Assembly: GCA_023384135.1 (NCBI GenBank) | Contig: JAHDXS010000001.1 | Coordinates: forward strand, 496,001 to 560,000 | Reading direction: 5' to 3' | Length of the DNA: 64,000 nt | Source: Alphaproteobacteria bacterium | GTDB taxonomy: Bacteria; Pseudomonadota; Alphaproteobacteria; Micavibrionales; Micavibrionaceae | Part shown: positions 1 through 8,968 of the stretch, piece after piece | Layout of the letters: every line of letters begins with the position of its first letter | How positions within the stretch are numbered: the stretch's first letter is position 1 | Position numbers and translations under genes: made by a program | Notes under the pieces: generated by a model | The model's database searches: none | Seen by the model: the letters and a program-made list of their open reading frames with translations, nothing else | What the model was told of the DNA's origin: nothing

Positions 1-533
1 AATTCCCGTGTAAAACCGATAAAGACGTTCTTAACGCTGTACTCCATCGGCTCGTCCCCGCCGGGATCCTCAAGCGTATCGCGCTCCTGATGGCGCTTTT
101 GATACTCGCCCTTCAAATTGAGAGACGTCTCATGAGCCAGATCGTACCGCCCAGACAAATAAAACGAATAATCGTTATAATTTTCTGAATCGAATTCCGC
201 ATACCGCCCTAGCTCGCCCTGAATGCCGCCCTCTATACCATGTAACGACCAATCAGAACTCACCCGAACCTCAGGCCTCACAGCGGTAATAAAATCACTG
301 TCCTTATCCGGATCGCGGTAAATATTATCGTCGTAAGTTTCCAGAACCAAAATAGAGGGCCGCACAACAAACACACCCATGCGCCCACCCTCTGGCCGAT
401 AATGTGGGCTGGGGCGCGTTTTGACGTTACGAACAAGGTCCTTGTTATAAGCCATCGTCCCGGCAGGCACAAAAATTGCACCCGCAGGAAGGGCGCAGCA
501 AACAATTAAAAGGGCAAGCGACTTAGTTTTCAT
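1..533 (-). CDS. Outer-membrane beta-barrel protein of the exopolysaccharide locus (partial, C-terminus cut by window edge)
   Basis: The minus-strand frame is open from an ATG at 533 to base 1, giving 177 residues without a stop, so the C-terminus lies outside the window. The N-terminus is a signal peptide (MKTKSLALLIVCCALPAGA). About residue 55 onward is a barrel-like region of alternating polar and aromatic strands, with the segment ETYDDNIYRDPDKDSDF. That resembles the start of the BBP2_2-type barrels often found beside Wza/Wzc genes, so a role in polysaccharide export or outer-membrane anchoring is likely. It is divergent from the Wzz/kinase gene at 842. Family assignment rests on this segment and context only. 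Confidence 0.7.
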   Translation of the reverse strand, partial: MKTKSLALLIVCCALPAGAIFVPAGTMAYNKDLVRNVKTRPSPHYRPEGGRMGVFVVRPSILVLETYDDNIYRDPDKDSDFITAVRPEVRVSSDWSLHGIEGGIQGELGRYAEFDSENYNDYSFYLSGRYDLAHETSLNLKGEYQKRHQERDTLEDPGGDEPMEYSVKNVFIGFTRE

Positions 534-720
534 AACAGCCTTGTCGTAAACGCCAGTAGCATAGAAAAGCAGGAAACGTGACTCAGAGAACGCAGCCCGA
601 AAAGGTCAGGGCAATCTATACCAAGCATGAAAAAATGTCCACGATCCAACTTGTTAAAAGACGAACTTAAATGAAAGCAATACTCATGCCAGAGACAACG
701 ACGCACCGCACAAATTCTTC

Positions 721-748
721 TTGCTCGCAAAGGGTCAGAGTGTATAGC
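721..748 (+). promoter_or_regulatory. Possible sigma70-type promoter of the exopolysaccharide operon
   Basis: TTGCTC at 721-726 and TATAGC at 743-748 are separated by 16 bases and lie about 95 bases before the ATG at 842. It is the best promoter-like pair seen in the 308-base divergent gap 534-841, where nothing else, coding or structural, is evident. The match is moderate. Confidence 0.35.
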
Positions 749-841
749 TTACGGATCGATAAAGCACCTCCGTACGTTTAAGCCTAAGAAGCATTTTTCA
801 GAATCAGACAAAATTTAAAGCACCCGCTTTCGGACCCAAGA

Positions 842-2893
842 ATGATCGACCGCAGAAAAAATACCAACGACCTTGATCTCCCTGATATACGAGAGCTTTT
901 CCGCATTCTCTACAAGCGTCGCTGGCTGCTGATTATCTTGATAACCCTGCCCGTGATGGCGGGCCTTCTATATCTTAAGGGCCGCCCGGAACACTATAAG
1001 GCCACGGCCTCTGTTCTTTTGGAAACGCAAGAGGTCAAACTCACCGACTTCAACGACATCCTCACGGGCATGAAGTTCGACAATTTGACCGTGCCTACAC
1101 AAGTTCAGGTCATATCCTCACCATCCCTGATCCGCCAGACGATCCTGCTTCTGGGCATGACGGAAGACGAAAAGGGAAACCTCATTTTACCCGAAAGCCC
1201 CCCTGAAACGGAACCCCAGCAAGAAGATGGGCCGGACAGTCCTGAACGCTACCAAATCTTTAAAAACTTTTTATCAAACCTCGACGTCAAGCAGCAAGGC
1301 ACCTCGCGGGTGATTGATATCACCTTCCGCTCGACGGACCCACACCTCGCCGCGCACGTTGCCAACACACACGCAAAGCAATACGTCTATTCTCGCGAAC
1401 AGGACAAAAAGCGTATCGCGCAGCGGCTGGATGAGTGGCTATCTGCGCAAATCCTTGAACTCAAGGAACAAAGCCTCAAAAAATCTCGCCTGTCGCAACA
1501 ATTCCGGTCCGAAAACGGGATGATTCAGGGCAATAATTCGCAGGAACTGATCTACCAGCAAATCTCCGACCTCGCCGGACAGATCGCTCAAATCGATACG
1601 CGCGTAGTCGATCTGCAGGCCCGAAGCGAAATGCTTCAATCCGGCAACCCCCACAATATTGCCGACATCGTCCAATCAGAACTGGTTCAGAACCTTAAAG
1701 GCCGCGCATCTCAGGCGGCTCAGCATTTGCAGTCATTACGCGCGAAGCTGGGCGTGAACCACCCGGAAGTGATAGGCGCGCAGCAAGAGCTGTCCCAAAT
1801 CAACAGCGACATCGCCCGCGAAGTCGGTAACATCAAGAAATCGGTCCAGAACGAACTGACAACCGTAACCAAGCAAAAGGCGCTTCTACAGGAAAAGCTG
1901 ATAGGACTTCAGAAACAGGCTGACGGCTTGCAGGAAAAGATGATCACACTTCAGGCCTTACAAGTCGAAGAACAAGCCAGCAGCAAGCTGTTAGACAATT
2001 TCCTTGCCCGATCGGAAGAAATAAAATCCCAAATTGACTTCTCCCGCCCCGACGTATCGATCGTATCCCCGGCCCACGTTCCAGGTGAACCGATCGGCTC
2101 TAAAAAAATCCTGATCCTTGCGGCCATATTTACCTTGTCCGTTTTGCTCGCGCTGTGCGTAGCGTTTATTCTAGAACTCGGCGATCAGGGCATTAGAAAG
2201 CGTGAAGACATAGCAAGGTTGACCGGGCTGGGCCTGCTGGGAACGCTACCCCGCTCACGCTTCCCGATTACAGACATTCTCAAAAAGAACCGCTCGGCTT
2301 ATGTCGAGGAAATGAAGCGCATATTCATGCATCTCAACGCATTGGAAAAGGGGCAGACCATCCTCATAACCTCTGCACGTCGCGGCGAAGGAAAAACGAC
2401 CGTGGCAGTATCGCTGGCCTTCTACATGAACAACATCGGCATTCGAACCCTTCTGATCGACGCAAATACCCTGGCTCCCGTAATAGCCGGCGTGACCATG
2501 ATCGACGAAAAGCCCGGCTTCTCTGAATTGTTGAGTGGCAAAGCAGAACTTGGCGAAGTGATCGCACAGGATAAAAACGGCCTGTCCATCATCCCCGCGG
2601 GTGAACCCAATCCCTTTACTGCCGACATGTTGCTGGCGGGTAAGCTTAACGCCCACCTTCAGGCGCTCAAAGATAAGTATGAATGCATCATCTTCGATAG
2701 CGCTCCGGTCTTGACAGTTTCCGACTCTGAAATCCTGACGGGTCTGGTCGATCAGGTTGTAATCGTTCTCGAGTGGGCAAAAACACCTAAGGAGCAATTT
2801 AAAAAGTCGGCGGAGATATTGCGTAATCTAGCCGCCAATAATCCGAACGTAATTCTGAATAAAGTCAAATTATCCGAACTACGCTCTAATTAA
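842..2893 (+). CDS. Wzz/Wzc-type polysaccharide co-polymerase with cytoplasmic BY-kinase domain
   Basis: 683 residues. A Wzz-type N-terminus with a membrane segment at about 28-46 is followed by a long periplasmic region, largely coiled coil (about 180-400), a second membrane helix near 421-446, and a cytoplasmic P-loop ATPase. The Walker A motif SARRGEGKTT is at 511-520, a Walker A' LLIDAN follows, and the Walker B-like CIIFD is at 615-619. This is the layout of bacterial tyrosine kinases that control chain length and export of exopolysaccharide through a Wza channel. The C-terminus (VKLSELRSN) has no tyrosine cluster, which classical Wzc proteins use for autophosphorylation, so regulation may differ. 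It is first in an operon with the Wza-like, Wzz-like and sugar-transferase genes. Confidence 0.9.
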   Translation: MIDRRKNTNDLDLPDIRELFRILYKRRWLLIILITLPVMAGLLYLKGRPEHYKATASVLLETQEVKLTDFNDILTGMKFDNLTVPTQVQVISSPSLIRQTILLLGMTEDEKGNLILPESPPETEPQQEDGPDSPERYQIFKNFLSNLDVKQQGTSRVIDITFRSTDPHLAAHVANTHAKQYVYSREQDKKRIAQRLDEWLSAQILELKEQSLKKSRLSQQFRSENGMIQGNNSQELIYQQISDLAGQIAQIDTRVVDLQARSEMLQSGNPHNIADIVQSELVQNLKGRASQAAQHLQSLRAKLGVNHPEVIGAQQELSQINSDIAREVGNIKKSVQNELTTVTKQKALLQEKLIGLQKQADGLQEKMITLQALQVEEQASSKLLDNFLARSEEIKSQIDFSRPDVSIVSPAHVPGEPIGSKKILILAAIFTLSVLLALCVAFILELGDQGIRKREDIARLTGLGLLGTLPRSRFPITDILKKNRSAYVEEMKRIFMHLNALEKGQTILITSARRGEGKTTVAVSLAFYMNNIGIRTLLIDANTLAPVIAGVTMIDEKPGFSELLSGKAELGEVIAQDKNGLSIIPAGEPNPFTADMLLAGKLNAHLQALKDKYECIIFDSAPVLTVSDSEILTGLVDQVVIVLEWAKTPKEQFKKSAEILRNLAANNPNVILNKVKLSELRSN

Positions 2894-2898
2894 TCTGC

Positions 2899-2925
2899 GC
2901 GTTTTGCCTTATAATCGCAAAACGC
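2899..2925 (+). other. Intercistronic hairpin between kinase and export genes
   Basis: GCGTTTTGC (2899-2907) pairs with GCAAAACGC (2917-2925) across a 9-base loop, directly after the kinase stop codon. No T-run follows, so it is not a normal terminator. It may protect the mRNA 3' end or set the ratio between the kinase and the Wza-like protein. Confidence 0.5.
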
Positions 2926-2989
2926 ACTGGCGAGGATCCTTGCCGCCCAAACCTTTAAAAGAAACAATAAATTCCATACGGGATGAACC

Positions 2990-3841
2990 ATGCCAAAAGT
3001 AACAAAATTCTCAAAATTTATGCTGATAGCAGCCACAATAACCGCGCTTTTCGGCCACTCCGCAACATCTGCCCGCGCGGATGACAACAGCTACATGGAC
3101 CGCATGCTAATGACCCTCGCCGGACAGGAGCCTCCAACGGCCCCAGAACCCGAGGCCGCCGAAATCAAAGACACCGCCCCCATACATACGGCTGGACTGC
3201 CTTTACTTCCCGATCCCGCTTCTGGCGAGCAGCACGAAGCCATAACGGAACTAAAGCTGGCCTCCGGAGAAATGCCGAACCATAAACGCTATGAAGGCAT
3301 TGAACCCCAGGCGGGCGAAAAACCTCAGGACACGGCGGTCGAGGCCGCCACACCCGAGCCCGCCGCGGTTGCCACCGAACCCGCCTATCGACTGAATATT
3401 GGCGATCTCCTGCGGATTACCGTTTACGGGGTAACGGACCTCTCCAATTCATACCGTATTGGTTCAAATGGGAACGTCACGATCCCGCTGGTCGGCGAAG
3501 TACCCGCCCGAGGCCATGTCAAAGAAGACGTTCAAGCGGAAATCGCCAAACGCCTGATCGACGGTGGCTACTACAACAGCCCCAGCGTCACTGTAGAAAT
3601 TATGGAACTTGCGCCGTTCTATATTCTGGGTGAGGTCAACAAACCTGGCCGCTACCCCTACGAACCCGGTCTGGACGTCATAAAGGCCATTGCGACCGCG
3701 GGCGGACATACACCGCGCGCGGCAAAAGATAAAATCGTCATAGTCCGCGATATAAACGGCAAGAAAACTGAAATTGATGCCAACGAAGATACGGAAGTCT
3801 TGCCAGGCGACTCAATTAAGGTTAAACAAAGGTTCTTCTAA
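2990..3841 (+). CDS. Wza-like polysaccharide export protein (Poly_export plus SLBB)
   Basis: 283 residues. A signal peptide (about 1-30) is followed by a Pro/Glu/Ala-rich disordered linker to about residue 130. The Poly_export domain begins at YRLNIGDLLRITVYG (residue 133) and an SLBB-type domain, with FYILGEVNKPGRYPY, fills the C-terminus. These domains form the periplasmic part of outer-membrane polysaccharide channels. No lipobox cysteine is visible at the signal peptide end and there is no C-terminal amphipathic barrel helix. Outer-membrane insertion may therefore depend on a partner, possibly the barrel protein encoded at 1-533. It follows the kinase gene by 96 bases. Confidence 0.88.
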   Translation: MPKVTKFSKFMLIAATITALFGHSATSARADDNSYMDRMLMTLAGQEPPTAPEPEAAEIKDTAPIHTAGLPLLPDPASGEQHEAITELKLASGEMPNHKRYEGIEPQAGEKPQDTAVEAATPEPAAVATEPAYRLNIGDLLRITVYGVTDLSNSYRIGSNGNVTIPLVGEVPARGHVKEDVQAEIAKRLIDGGYYNSPSVTVEIMELAPFYILGEVNKPGRYPYEPGLDVIKAIATAGGHTPRAAKDKIVIVRDINGKKTEIDANEDTEVLPGDSIKVKQRFF

Positions 3842-3898
3842 ACCCTGTGTAAGCGCATCTTCTGGTGCGCCCTTCTCTCTGGAGTAAGAGTACGCACT

Positions 3899-4630
3899 AT
3901 GCCCCCGGCGTCATCGAATGCAGCGTTGCGCAGCACGGTCGGATACCCCTGTAAAAAACAAAACTCTCCGCAAAAAATAGTATGGGTCAGACGAGAATTT
4001 GCTTTGGGCGTCTTTCTGCTGACCTTGGTGGTGGGCGGAACAATTCTATCCTTCCGTCCCCCGCTCTATACAGCGAGCGCGTCTTTCAAAATCGAACGGC
4101 AGAAAGCTGAAATCCCCGTTTTACAGAACAATATAGAGCAGATTGCGACAAGCGATACCTTCTTGTGGACTCTGATTGAAACCTATCAGCTCGATCAACG
4201 CGCGGCCCTAACACCCGAAACCACGTATTTATCAAAATGGCGTGAGTCATGGGCGCCGCACAAAGCTGGGCCAAACGAACAACCCGAGCATGCGCTGAAA
4301 AGCTTCATCGCGGATGTTATCCGCAAACATCTTGTGATCACCTTAATGCCCGAAGGCATAATCCTCGTAGAATACAGCGCGCCAACCTCCGGCCTCGCCT
4401 CAAAGGTCGCGAACGCGGTTATGATGGAAATCATCCGCTCTGAAAAATTGAGCGCTAGGAAAAAAGTGCTGAAAAATGCGCGCCCCCCTGAATTCTTTTC
4501 CGAGCCGAACATCTCACGCTGGCTGACGGTGACAGGACTCTTGGGCGCAATCCTTGGCATTTGTCTTGCATACCTTCTGGGTTATATCCAGATAAGAAAA
4601 ACGGGAAGCGGCGTATGTACGGCGATTTGA
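3899..4630 (+). CDS. Short Wzz-like chain-length/co-polymerase protein without kinase domain
   Basis: 243 residues. There is a membrane helix near residues 38-57 (FALGVFLLTLVVGGTILSF), a periplasmic region starting with the Wzz-like PPLYTASASFKIERQKAEIP, and a C-terminal helix (WLTVTGLLGAILGICLAYLL). Two helices flanking a periplasmic domain is the Wzz topology, but the periplasmic part is short and no ATPase domain follows. This is a second chain-length-type protein in the same operon. The ATG at 3899 follows CTCTGGAGTAAGAG, which serves as ribosome-binding site. The end overlaps the next gene by 16 bases, implying coupling. Confidence 0.7.
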   Translation: MPPASSNAALRSTVGYPCKKQNSPQKIVWVRREFALGVFLLTLVVGGTILSFRPPLYTASASFKIERQKAEIPVLQNNIEQIATSDTFLWTLIETYQLDQRAALTPETTYLSKWRESWAPHKAGPNEQPEHALKSFIADVIRKHLVITLMPEGIILVEYSAPTSGLASKVANAVMMEIIRSEKLSARKKVLKNARPPEFFSEPNISRWLTVTGLLGAILGICLAYLLGYIQIRKTGSGVCTAI

Positions 4631-6129
4631 TCTACTACGACTACACAGAGGAACTTAACGCAAAACGCAGGCCGCTCGTTCGGCAAGTCGTAAGCATGAT
4701 GATCCTCTTTGCCGATCTGATTGCAATAAGCGCCGCCTTCCTGCTCTCCTTGCCCTTCGCCTTCGCTTTGAAGGCCGTTCTGCTGCAAACCGATGCACAT
4801 GCCACAATTAATGAATTCGCACAAATTCAGGATATCTTCTTCGTATGGATGTGCCCGCTGGTCCTCCTGATGTTTTTCCAAAAAGGCCACTACACCCAGC
4901 GCGTTCCTTGGTGGAGCCAGGTTCAACATACATTGGTTGTCTGCTTTTTTGGCTTCGTGATCGACGGCTTCGGACGGTTTGCAACGCACATGACCTTCTC
5001 ATGGCTTTTGATCGCGGCGACATGGTTATTCGCCTTCGCTCTCATATTGGCGGGACGCCTGATTGTTCGCCATCTGGCTACATCCCGCGACATCTGGGAT
5101 ATTCCGACCGTTATTATCGGAGATGTAGAAACAGTATCCGACACGCTCTTCGCCTTCGCAAACGATAACTACACCGGTTACAAGGTCCACACCGTGTTCC
5201 TGCGTGACCGCAAGGCCGGAAATTTCGACCTCACCAACGTCCCCTCGAAGTATGAAAATATCCGCGTCGTGCGCAACTCCCACTATTACACCAGCTATAT
5301 TGAGAATAACCTTGATCACTTTTTCGTAATCGCCCTGGAAACATTCAGGGGGCAGGAGCGTGACACCGTCATCAACACCCTCAACAGGCTGCAAGCCCTC
5401 TACGCCATCATTCCCCCGATCTCGCGGATGAGCCTGTATGAGATGGAGCCGCGCTACTTTTTCGGTCACGACATCATGCTCCTGCACAGCAAGCAGACCA
5501 TCCACGCCCCTCTGGGGCGCTTCATGAAACGCGCAATGGATATAGGCGTAGCGGGAACCGCCCTGCTCGCCCTCTCACCGATCCTGATCGCCACGGCGGT
5601 CATGCTGAAAATCGAGGGCCAGGGAGGCAGCCTCTTCTATGGCGGGCATCGCATCGGCCAGCGCGGACAGCGCTTCGCCTGCTGGAAATTCCGCTCGATG
5701 GAACCGAACTCAGACCACCTTCTTGAAAAACTTCTGGCCGAAGATCCCGCCGCGCGCGAAGAATGGGAAAAGTACCGTAAACTTAAAAACGACCCGCGCG
5801 TGACAACCCGCACGGCCCGCCTGATCCGCAAGGCCAGCATCGACGAGCTGCCACAACTCTGGAACGTGGTGGTCGGCGACATGAGCCTCGTGGGCCCGCG
5901 CCCGATCCTTGAAAACGAGGTGGCCTATTTCGGGGAATCCCTGAATGAATATCTGCAGGTCCGCCCCGGCATAACCGGCCTTTGGCAGGTGAGCGGCAGG
6001 AATGAAACAAGCTTCGAACGCCGCGTCTATTGGGATAGCTGGTACGTGCGCAACTGGTCGATTTGGGGCGATATCGTGATTATGCTCAAGACCCTGAGCG
6101 TGGTCTTTACCGGGCGCGGCGCCTATTAA
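4615..6129 (+). CDS. WbaP-like undecaprenyl-phosphate glycosyl-1-phosphate transferase
   Basis: 504 residues from the ATG at 4615, chosen because GGAAGCGG lies just upstream; an in-frame TTG at 4561 would overlap the previous gene much further. Several N-terminal membrane helices and a central Rossmann-like region (about 140-280) precede the bacterial sugar-transferase domain from about residue 304 (MKRAMDIGVAG). That domain carries KFRSM, RKASIDELPQLWNV, MSLVGPRP and the C-terminal RPGITGLWQVSGR signature. The enzyme moves a sugar-1-phosphate onto undecaprenyl phosphate at the inner membrane, the first step of repeat-unit assembly. The sugar cannot be told from sequence; WbaP-type enzymes often use galactose. 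Confidence 0.9.
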   Translation: MYGDLIYYDYTEELNAKRRPLVRQVVSMMILFADLIAISAAFLLSLPFAFALKAVLLQTDAHATINEFAQIQDIFFVWMCPLVLLMFFQKGHYTQRVPWWSQVQHTLVVCFFGFVIDGFGRFATHMTFSWLLIAATWLFAFALILAGRLIVRHLATSRDIWDIPTVIIGDVETVSDTLFAFANDNYTGYKVHTVFLRDRKAGNFDLTNVPSKYENIRVVRNSHYYTSYIENNLDHFFVIALETFRGQERDTVINTLNRLQALYAIIPPISRMSLYEMEPRYFFGHDIMLLHSKQTIHAPLGRFMKRAMDIGVAGTALLALSPILIATAVMLKIEGQGGSLFYGGHRIGQRGQRFACWKFRSMEPNSDHLLEKLLAEDPAAREEWEKYRKLKNDPRVTTRTARLIRKASIDELPQLWNVVVGDMSLVGPRPILENEVAYFGESLNEYLQVRPGITGLWQVSGRNETSFERRVYWDSWYVRNWSIWGDIVIMLKTLSVVFTGRGAY

Positions 6130-6134
6130 ATCAT

Positions 6135-6896
6135 TTACGCGGCGCCCTCAAGCGCCATAACCAGAGCCTTCACATCCGCCTCCGCCTTGGCCAAGGCATC
6201 TTGATCGGTAGAGCGCAGAACAAGGCTCACCCCGAAATTCCCGGCCTGAAAATGCGGATAGCTGCCGATCTCAACGTTCGGCCAACGTTTTTGCAGGTCC
6301 GCAAGACCTTCCGCGATCCGGCTTTCCGGCAATTGGCTGGTAACCGTGCACGAATGCACCAACGCACCGCCCTTCAACGTGGATAAAACATGATCCAGCA
6401 TCGCCTGCATGATCCTGGGAACCCCCGCCATGACATGCACGTTCCTGAGAATAAACCCGGGTGCGCCGGAAACCGGATTAGGGATGAGGTCTGCGCCACG
6501 CGGAATCTGCGCCATCTTAAGCCGTCCGGGGTTCAGATGCTCCGACCCGCCGTAATGTGCGACAAGCAGAGCCAATGCCTCTTTATTCTGCTCAAGCGGT
6601 GCATCGAACGCCAGCGCCACGCACTCGGCCGTGATATCGTCATGGGTCGGTCCGATCCCGCCCGTGGTAAAAAGATAATCATAAAGTCCGCTCAGTTCCC
6701 GAACTGCCGCAATGACACGCGGCGCATTATCAGGCACCACCCGCACCTCGCTGAACGTAATGCCCTTCTCAACCAGCTTTTTGGCGATCCAGTTGATGTT
6801 TTTGTCTTCCGTCCGGCCAGACAGAATTTCGTTCCCGATGACCAGCAGGGCGGCATTATAACTCGACTTATCGGGATCAACAGCGTTGGAGGGCAT
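6135..6896 (-). CDS. CinA-like MoaB-fold protein (COG1058), N-terminal domain only
   Basis: 253 residues with the molybdopterin-binding fold of CinA proteins: VIGNEILSGRTEDKN near the start, the TTGGIGPTHDD motif around residue 90, then PNPVSGAPGF. Full CinA proteins (about 415 residues) add a C-terminal nicotinamide-nucleotide amidase domain, which is absent here. Such short forms are linked to ADP-ribose or nucleotide pyrophosphatase activity in some bacteria, but substrate cannot be assigned. It is convergent with the sugar-transferase gene, five bases away, and divergent from map. Confidence 0.85.
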   Translation of the reverse strand: MPSNAVDPDKSSYNAALLVIGNEILSGRTEDKNINWIAKKLVEKGITFSEVRVVPDNAPRVIAAVRELSGLYDYLFTTGGIGPTHDDITAECVALAFDAPLEQNKEALALLVAHYGGSEHLNPGRLKMAQIPRGADLIPNPVSGAPGFILRNVHVMAGVPRIMQAMLDHVLSTLKGGALVHSCTVTSQLPESRIAEGLADLQKRWPNVEIGSYPHFQAGNFGVSLVLRSTDQDALAKAEADVKALVMALEGAA

Positions 6897-7006
6897 GGAC
6901 TTGCATCTTTACTTCTTTTGGCTCAAGCTATATCTAACATGTTGTTATGAATAAAAAAGAGAAAAAAGCTGGTTGAACAAGAAATGACGAAAATCGCCGG
7001 AACGAT

Positions 7007-7837
7007 ATGAAACTGGTCACCGAAAACACCTTCTCGCCTGAAGGCATACAACTGCACACTGCGCAAGACTTTGAAGGCATGCGCCGCGCCGGGCGTCTCG
7101 CCGCCGAAGTGCTGGACATGATCGGGCCGCACGTCAAAACCGGCGTAACCACCGAAGAACTCGACACAATCTGCCACGAACACATAATCGGCGCGGGCGG
7201 CATCCCCGCCCCCCTGAACTATCAGGGCGCGGGGCCGTACCCCTTCCCCAAATCCATCTGCACCTCGGTGAACCACGTAGTCTGCCACGGCATCCCCGGC
7301 GATAAAAAATTGCGCGAGGGCGATATCGTGAACATAGACGTGACCGTGATCCTCGACGGCTGGCACGGCGACACGTCCCGCATGTATCTGGTTGGCAACA
7401 AGGTACCCGTAAAGGCAAGGCGTCTGGTCGACGTAACCTACGACGCCATGATGGCCGGAATAGCCGCCATAAAGCCCGGAAACACGCTCGGCGACATCGG
7501 CGCAGCGATCCAGCAGGTCGCCGAAGGCGAGAGATTCTCCGTGGTGCGGGAATATTGCGGCCACGGCCTCGGGCGGGTTTTTCATGCCGCACCCTCGGTC
7601 ATGCATTACGGAATGCCCAAAACCGGACCTGTCTTGCTGCCCGGAATGTTCTTTACTGTCGAGCCGATGATTAACGCGGGAAACTGGGCGACGAAACTGC
7701 TTCAGGATGGCTGGACGGCGGTGACGCGCGATTTGTCACTCTCCGCCCAGTATGAACACTCAATAGGGGTAACCGAAACCGGATGCGAAATCTTCACCCT
7801 GTCACCGCGAGGCTATTCGAAACCGCCTTATATTTAA
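7007..7837 (+). CDS. map: Type I methionine aminopeptidase
   Basis: 276 residues. It removes the N-terminal methionine from nascent proteins. The dinuclear metal ligands of the pita-bread fold are present: two aspartates in NIDVTVILDGWHGDTSRMY, the histidine in YCGHGLG, and glutamates in FTVEPMI and QYEHSIGVTE. NHVVCHGIPG holds the substrate-site histidine. The protein has about 15 extra N-terminal residues compared with the E. coli enzyme (264). It is divergent from the CinA-like gene, and the gap 6897-7006 contains nothing else evident. Confidence 0.96.
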   Translation: MKLVTENTFSPEGIQLHTAQDFEGMRRAGRLAAEVLDMIGPHVKTGVTTEELDTICHEHIIGAGGIPAPLNYQGAGPYPFPKSICTSVNHVVCHGIPGDKKLREGDIVNIDVTVILDGWHGDTSRMYLVGNKVPVKARRLVDVTYDAMMAGIAAIKPGNTLGDIGAAIQQVAEGERFSVVREYCGHGLGRVFHAAPSVMHYGMPKTGPVLLPGMFFTVEPMINAGNWATKLLQDGWTAVTRDLSLSAQYEHSIGVTETGCEIFTLSPRGYSKPPYI

Positions 7838-7841
7838 GGTT

Positions 7842-8000
7842 TCAGGAAGCTTTGCGGATTGTACCGGAGGAATTGGACACCGGAAGAGCCGAAAGATGGC
7901 CGTCCCACCCCAAACGCTCGCTGGCGATATACTGATCGATCAGCAGGGATGCTGCGGATGCGAAGGCTTGGATCGTTTCGTTTCTGTTGAGTTCGGACAT
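7842..8000 (-). CDS. Small conserved-looking protein of unknown function
   Basis: 52 residues starting MSELNRNETIQAFASAA. The start at 8000 is preceded by GTGGGGAAATATC, a good ribosome-binding site. A longer in-frame extension to 8186 would run into radC on the opposite strand and is less likely. The protein is soluble, mostly helical in appearance and ends with a Ser/Thr-rich tail. It ends five bases from the stop of map (convergent) and is divergent from radC. I recognise no family. Confidence 0.5.
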   Translation of the reverse strand: MSELNRNETIQAFASAASLLIDQYIASERLGWDGHLSALPVSNSSGTIRKAS

Positions 8001-8146
8001 GATATTTCCCCACACGTAAAAAGACCTGACTGCGTTAAGAATATCGGTAAAATATGAATAAAATATTAGGGAATTCGGCTGGACTCGTGATTTTTTTTGC
8101 ACCACAACAAAAATCAGGAAAATAGACCTTAAAACAGGGACTTGCC

Positions 8147-8857
8147 ATGTCAAAATTAGCGCCGGAAACCGATGAATCTGCCGCACCGCCGCATTATGCG
8201 GGCCACCGGGCCCGCCTGCGCGCCCGGTTCCTGAAATCCGGCCCCGATGCGCTGGCCGACTACGAATTGCTCGAACTCCTGCTGTTTCAGGCCATCCCCC
8301 GGCGCGACGTCAAACCACTGGCCAAAACCCTGCTCCACGCTTTCGGCGGCCTCCCGGCAGTGATGAACGCCTCGATCCCCGACCTTATTAAGATCGAGGG
8401 CATCAGCGAAAACACCGCCGTAGCCCTCAAAACCGTAACGGCGCTGAGCCACCGGATACTGAAACAGGAAATCGCCGAAAAACCCGTCCTGAACTCCTGG
8501 ACAAAGCTACTGGACTATTGCCGCGCGACGATGGCCCACGAAATCCGCGAACATTTTCGGATTATTTTCCTAAACAAGAAGAACGAACTCCTCGCAGACG
8601 AGATCCAGCAATCGGGAACCGTGGACCACACCCCTGCCTACCCCCGCGAAATCATGAAACGGGCACTGGAGTTGGGCGCGACGGCCTTGATTCTCGTGCA
8701 TAACCACCCCAGCGGCGACCCGAAGCCCTCGCAGGCCGATATTGACATGACCCGGGAAATCGTTCAGGCTGCCAACACTTTTAACATAATCATTCACGAC
8801 CACATTATTATCGCCCGCAAGGGCCACACCAGCCTGAAATCTGAAGGGCTTATGTGA
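8147..8857 (+). CDS. radC: RadC-family JAB1/MPN domain protein
   Basis: 236 residues. Helix-hairpin-helix-like N-terminal half (LLFQAIPRRDVKPLAKTLL, then IKIEGISENTAVAL) followed by the JAB/MPN metalloprotease-like domain. The zinc motif HNHPSGDPKPSQADI begins at about residue 185. Family members were named from a radiation-sensitive locus, but that role was not upheld and the biochemical function is still unclear. AGGGACTTGCC before the ATG is a good ribosome-binding site. Length is normal for the family (about 220-230). Confidence 0.93.
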   Translation: MSKLAPETDESAAPPHYAGHRARLRARFLKSGPDALADYELLELLLFQAIPRRDVKPLAKTLLHAFGGLPAVMNASIPDLIKIEGISENTAVALKTVTALSHRILKQEIAEKPVLNSWTKLLDYCRATMAHEIREHFRIIFLNKKNELLADEIQQSGTVDHTPAYPREIMKRALELGATALILVHNHPSGDPKPSQADIDMTREIVQAANTFNIIIHDHIIIARKGHTSLKSEGLM

Positions 8858-8968
8858 AAAATAGAGTAAAATAAAAAGACTGCGCCCCCGGATAAAAACC
8901 GTATAGAATGGGCACAGACGAAAGATAAGATTGGGCGAAAACGCCCGAAAATGAGGTTTTAGGTCTTC

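Noticed and set aside
530..730. 66-codon minus-strand frame in the divergent gap upstream of the exopolysaccharide operon
   Set aside because: No ribosome-binding site, cysteine- and arginine-rich translation unlike real genes here, and it overlaps the barrel gene start.
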